Assembly (NCBI GenBank): GCA_945860955.1
Contig: CAMATH010000017.1
Span: forward strand, 1 to 64,000
Length of the DNA stretch: 64,000 bases
Reading direction: 5' to 3'
Source of the DNA: Planctomicrobium piriforme
Lineage (GTDB): Bacteria > Planctomycetota > Planctomycetia > Planctomycetales > Planctomycetaceae
Shown: positions 60,824 through 64,000 of the stretch, piece by piece
How the letters are laid out: every line of letters starts with the position of its first letter
Numbering within the stretch: the stretch's first letter is position 1
Notes under the pieces: model-generated
Database searches by the model: none
What the model saw: the letters and a program-made list of their open reading frames with translations, nothing else
What the model was told of the DNA's origin: nothing
Position numbers and translations under genes: made by a program

Positions 60824-63751
60824 TCACTTGGCGACCTGCGGGGCCGCGAGCTGGACCCGTGCGCGGCGCATCATGGCGGCGGGACCGCCCGCGTTGGCCG
60901 GTTTCGTCGCGTCGGGTTTCGACTTCTGCAATTCTTCCCATTCCGGCATCTCCCGGAACGGAGCGAGATCGGGGTCTTTTTTCATCAATTCGACATCCTG
61001 GAAACCCATCTCCAATGATTTCTTCAAGTCGGCCAGTCCGGCGGTCTTGAATTCCTGCAATTTCTTGTCGCGTTCCGGGCTCGCCTCGTCCTTGGCCACA
61101 CGTTCGTACGCCCGCCCATAGACGCACGCCGCGTTGTATTGGAAGACTGGGTTTGACGGGAATTTCTCGCGGTTTTCTTCCAGTTTCTTCACCGCGTCTT
61201 CGACTTTCCCCCCCGAGAGAATTCCCACCAGGCATTGTCCCGTCAGCGCCAGGCTGTTGTACGGGTCGAGTTCCCATCCCTTGGCGAAGTCTTTTCCAGC
61301 ATCGTCCCACTTTTCCAGGTGCATCAGCGCGATGCCGCGTTCCGCGTAGGAGTCGGCGAATCCGGGATCCATCTGAATCGAGAGGGCGAACTGCTCCGCC
61401 GCCTCTTTGTACTTCTGTTCGCGCATCATCGCCTGCGCCTGGCTGTAGAACTGCCAACCCGGGGACCGGTACTTCATGTTTTGCAAAGCGCCGACCGCGA
61501 CATTCCTCTTATTGGCATCGCCCGAATCTCGCGCCTTGATCAGGGCGGCTCGCGCCTGGGGAGAACCCGTGTTCGCCAGCGAGTACATCAATTGGTTCCA
61601 AACGTTCGGCTGTTCCGCCTTTTCCAGCGCTTCAATCATCAGACGCACTGTCTCCGGACCGCCATCCTCCTGAAGTCCCTGCATCGCGTAGCTGAACAAT
61701 GAGCCGTCTTTGGCCAGCAGCGCCTCTCGCGCGAGTTCCCGAAAGCGCACCTTGTCCAACCGGGCCATCACCTGAATCACGGTCCCCTTTTCATGCGGTT
61801 GCAGTTTGGGGAATTTTTCCACGAGCACTTTTGCCGTCTCCTGATCCCCCATCAACGCGATCGTTTGAATCAGGCTCGTCTTGTTCTGGGACGCGTCAAA
61901 TTTCGCCAGTAGCAAGGGAAGCGTTCGGCGGTCCTTCACACGGTTCAGCAGGGTGTACATGCTGCCCATCGGTTCCTTGTCGGCGAGGTACGCCACAGTG
62001 AATTCCAGGGCGATTTCTTCGCTTTCGCGGTCGGACCGCGAAATCAGCACCGTCAGCGCCTGTTGACGCAGCGCGTCGTCCTCCCCCTTGATCGCCTTGG
62101 CCAGAACCTCAACCAATCGGGGATGTCCCACCTGCACCAACGCGTTGAGCGCCTCGACATTCAATCCCTGTCGGCCGTCCTGCACAAATTCATAAATCGC
62201 TTCCGACCAGAGCGGTTTCGGGAATTGCGCCAACGTGCGGACGATTGTCTTCTTCAGTTCCGGCGGTTCATCACGCAGCAACAGCAACAGCGCCTCGTGA
62301 GCCGCTGTGTAGCGCGAACCCGCGAGACTGGCGATCGCGGTGGACGAGACCGGTTCGGTGTTCCTGCGGGCGACCGAGACCAACCGCCCCACGGCTTCGG
62401 GGGTACCGAAATTCGAAAGGGCCGCCAGCGCCGTCTGCTGGATGATCACGTCGTCGTCCAAGACCGCATCCAGCACGAGCGGGAGCTTGTCGTCGGCCAA
62501 TCGGGCCGCGCCCCCGGCCAGAGCGGCTGCCCTTTCCAAACGGTTGGCGCTCCCAAGGGACCGAACCAATTCGGGTCGGGGAAGATTCTCAAAGGCGCTC
62601 CGCAGCGCCGAGATGACCGCGTCGACCTCGGTGGCGTGAAGCCGGGGTGCGGCGTTCGGACCGCCTCCTCCAAACAGGACCACATTCGCCACCACTGGCG
62701 GCGGGGGCTTCGGCTGATTTTCTTGTGGGGGGCCGGGCTGGCCCTGAGCGCCCGGGTTGGGCAGATTCACCAGGTGCAGTTCGCGCAGGGCCGCGGGGAG
62801 CGCTGGAAATTGGGTGTCCCCCATCTGCTGGCCCCGACCCACGATATTCGCCGCATTCTGAATCCAGTTGTGCAACTGATGGTCGGACAGTCGGGCACCA
62901 GGACGAAACGTCACCACCGCCCGCACGACCCGGTCCGCGACCAGTTTTTCCAGTTCATCCGCGAGAATCCCCGTGCTGATGTTGGTGAGTTCGCCAGCCA
63001 CCGAAATCAGTCCCAAGGACTTTCTGGGCCCAACCCGCTCGACCTCAATTCCCAACTGTTCCCGGGCGAGGCCGTTGATGTCGAACTCGACCGGGGTGCC
63101 GGGCGTCTTGATCTTCAACTGCATTGGGGGAATGTGGCTCCCCGAGGGAATCTCGGGGAACATCATCCAGGTGGTCGCCCCCTCACCCGGTCCCACTTCG
63201 ACTTTTTCGGGCATCTGGGCGTCTTTGACTTGAATTCCCTGTTGCCCGATCTGGAATGAGTGGAACTGAAATTGTTGCGGAGCCTCTTTCGTCGCCATTC
63301 CCATGCCGTCGACCACCAGTTCCACGGCGTCGCGCGTCAGGACGAACGGCTCGGCTGTGAGATTGACGAACACCACCTTGGCGGCGAAGAACCGCGGGTT
63401 CTGATTGTTGCCGTAGAAGACATTTCCCAGAAACATCGCGTCCACACCCGCGACGATCTTTCGCGAGGCCGCTTCGTCTGAGATCTTGCCCGAATCGATC
63501 CGATCCTGCACAAGTTTGCTGTCGGCCGCTCGCAATCTGGGGAGGGCCGTTTTCAAGTCGAATTTGGGAACGGCTGGCTGCGCGACCGGGGGATTGGCAG
63601 GCGGAGTTGGCGTCTCGGTCTTGGAGGAAGGTTTCGTCTCCTCCGCAAACGGGTCGTCATTCGCTTCCTGAGCCCAAACCGTGCCGGGCAACGCCAGCCC
63701 GATCCAAAGGACAGTGAATCCCCAGCGAAAAACTTGCAAAGTACGTACCAT
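60824..63751 (-). CDS. Exported HEAT-repeat and TPR protein
   Basis: A 975-residue protein with a signal peptide (FTVLWIGLALPGTVWAQ) and a Pro/Thr-rich linker to about 65. Residues about 100-280 are beta-rich and unrecognised. From about 370 to 760 it is HEAT/PBS-lyase-like helical repeats (AALSNFGTPEAVGRLVSVAR; LLLLRDEPPELKKTIVRTLA). Residues about 770-900 are TPRs (YKEAAEQFALSIQMDPGFAD; GWELDPYNSLALTG). It is probably a periplasmic scaffold for other proteins. It begins the long minus-strand series toward dxs; 249 bp lie between its start and the window end, where I see no gene. Confidence 0.88.
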   Translation of the reverse strand: MVRTLQVFRWGFTVLWIGLALPGTVWAQEANDDPFAEETKPSSKTETPTPPANPPVAQPAVPKFDLKTALPRLRAADSKLVQDRIDSGKISDEAASRKIVAGVDAMFLGNVFYGNNQNPRFFAAKVVFVNLTAEPFVLTRDAVELVVDGMGMATKEAPQQFQFHSFQIGQQGIQVKDAQMPEKVEVGPGEGATTWMMFPEIPSGSHIPPMQLKIKTPGTPVEFDINGLAREQLGIEVERVGPRKSLGLISVAGELTNISTGILADELEKLVADRVVRAVVTFRPGARLSDHQLHNWIQNAANIVGRGQQMGDTQFPALPAALRELHLVNLPNPGAQGQPGPPQENQPKPPPPVVANVVLFGGGGPNAAPRLHATEVDAVISALRSAFENLPRPELVRSLGSANRLERAAALAGGAARLADDKLPLVLDAVLDDDVIIQQTALAALSNFGTPEAVGRLVSVARRNTEPVSSTAIASLAGSRYTAAHEALLLLLRDEPPELKKTIVRTLAQFPKPLWSEAIYEFVQDGRQGLNVEALNALVQVGHPRLVEVLAKAIKGEDDALRQQALTVLISRSDRESEEIALEFTVAYLADKEPMGSMYTLLNRVKDRRTLPLLLAKFDASQNKTSLIQTIALMGDQETAKVLVEKFPKLQPHEKGTVIQVMARLDKVRFRELAREALLAKDGSLFSYAMQGLQEDGGPETVRLMIEALEKAEQPNVWNQLMYSLANTGSPQARAALIKARDSGDANKRNVAVGALQNMKYRSPGWQFYSQAQAMMREQKYKEAAEQFALSIQMDPGFADSYAERGIALMHLEKWDDAGKDFAKGWELDPYNSLALTGQCLVGILSGGKVEDAVKKLEENREKFPSNPVFQYNAACVYGRAYERVAKDEASPERDKKLQEFKTAGLADLKKSLEMGFQDVELMKKDPDLAPFREMPEWEELQKSKPDATKPANAGGPAAMMRRARVQLAAPQVAK

Positions 63752-64000
63752 CGAGGCACCAGTCGACGAGCCGGGGTTTCGCGAAGAAGGGAACAGACGA
63801 ACCGTGAGTGAAGTTTAACCTCTGTGGGTGCCCGGCGAAAGGTGGGGAGTTGGCGGTGTGACCCGAGGCCACAGTCCGAAGGAATTGAGGCGTGATCCAC
63901 AGTGTGGTGACGGAACGTAAGATCCTGGAATTGCGCGGGGGGCGGAACCCCGTCAACCCGGAGGTACCAGGAGCGTTTTTTGTGGAACCCGAGGCGACGG

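Noticed and set aside
1-64000. CRISPR array, rRNA or tRNA genes
   Set aside because: No regularly spaced repeats, rRNA landmarks or tRNA-like T-arm patterns were recognised by eye; a tRNA scan was not possible.

Overview
The window is chromosomal DNA from a planctomycete. The evidence is several planctomycete family signatures: DUF1501, two PSCyt/DUF1549/DUF1553 (PSD1) proteins, a TIGR03067-type protein, and a TPR protein fused to RNA polymerase alpha C-terminal domains. GC-rich codon use fits. Order or genus cannot be fixed from the sequence. I saw no rRNA, tRNA or CRISPR array by eye.

Region 1 (1-12.6 kb) is an accessory island and the most interesting part. It holds the 3' part of a large unrecognised gene (possibly the C-terminal half of a tubulin-like protein, weakly supported), a 1072-residue Hsp70 with a Zn-knuckle/beta-sandwich front end, and a convergent second Hsp70-like protein whose ATPase motifs look decayed. 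A (+) strand set follows: a zinc-ribbon protein preceded by a 12-bp hairpin, a protein with a small beta-sandwich-like segment, and, coupled to it by an ATGA overlap, a Lon (S16)-like protein that keeps the Ser but lacks the catalytic Lys. It ends with a convergent NACHT-type STAND ATPase fused to a C-type-lectin-fold FGE-sulfatase domain. The mix of chaperone-like ATPases, a protease-like domain and a STAND sensor suggests a multi-component conflict or signalling system that I cannot match to a described one.

Region 2 (13.0-22.7 kb) is a five-gene plus-strand cluster of two circularly permuted ATP-grasp proteins, alpha-E domains (one free, one fused) and two transglutaminase-fold proteins. 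This is a known but biochemically unsolved peptide-ligation/modification type of locus.

Region 3 (22.8-39.1 kb) has planctomycete envelope and carbohydrate genes: a cytochrome-c/DUF1549/discoidin/DUF1553 protein; a minus-strand block with two beta-propeller carbohydrate-type proteins, fructose-1,6-bisphosphatase, a dolichol-phosphate-mannose-synthase-like GT2, a TPR protein and a DUF1501 protein; then an ABC-2 permease, a ZIP metal transporter, a SpoIID-like protein and the TPR/alpha-CTD protein.

Region 4 is an intact IS4-family insertion sequence (39305-41232, 1928 bp) with 14/15-bp terminal inverted repeats and a perfect 9-bp target duplication. It sits in the divergent promoter region between the alpha-CTD gene and a membrane-anchored PQQ-propeller gene.

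Region 5 (41.4-64 kb) is mostly core metabolism: PQQ-propeller and DUF1549/DUF1553 genes overlapping tail to tail, a TIGR03067 protein, carB, a POT peptide transporter coupled to a CoA-transferase, and a long minus-strand series. That series is a HEAT/TPR protein, cobalamin adenosyltransferase, mtnA, ispH, an M20 peptidase, a polyprenyl synthase and dxs, which places the first step, the last step and the prenyl chain elongation of isoprenoid synthesis beside methionine salvage.
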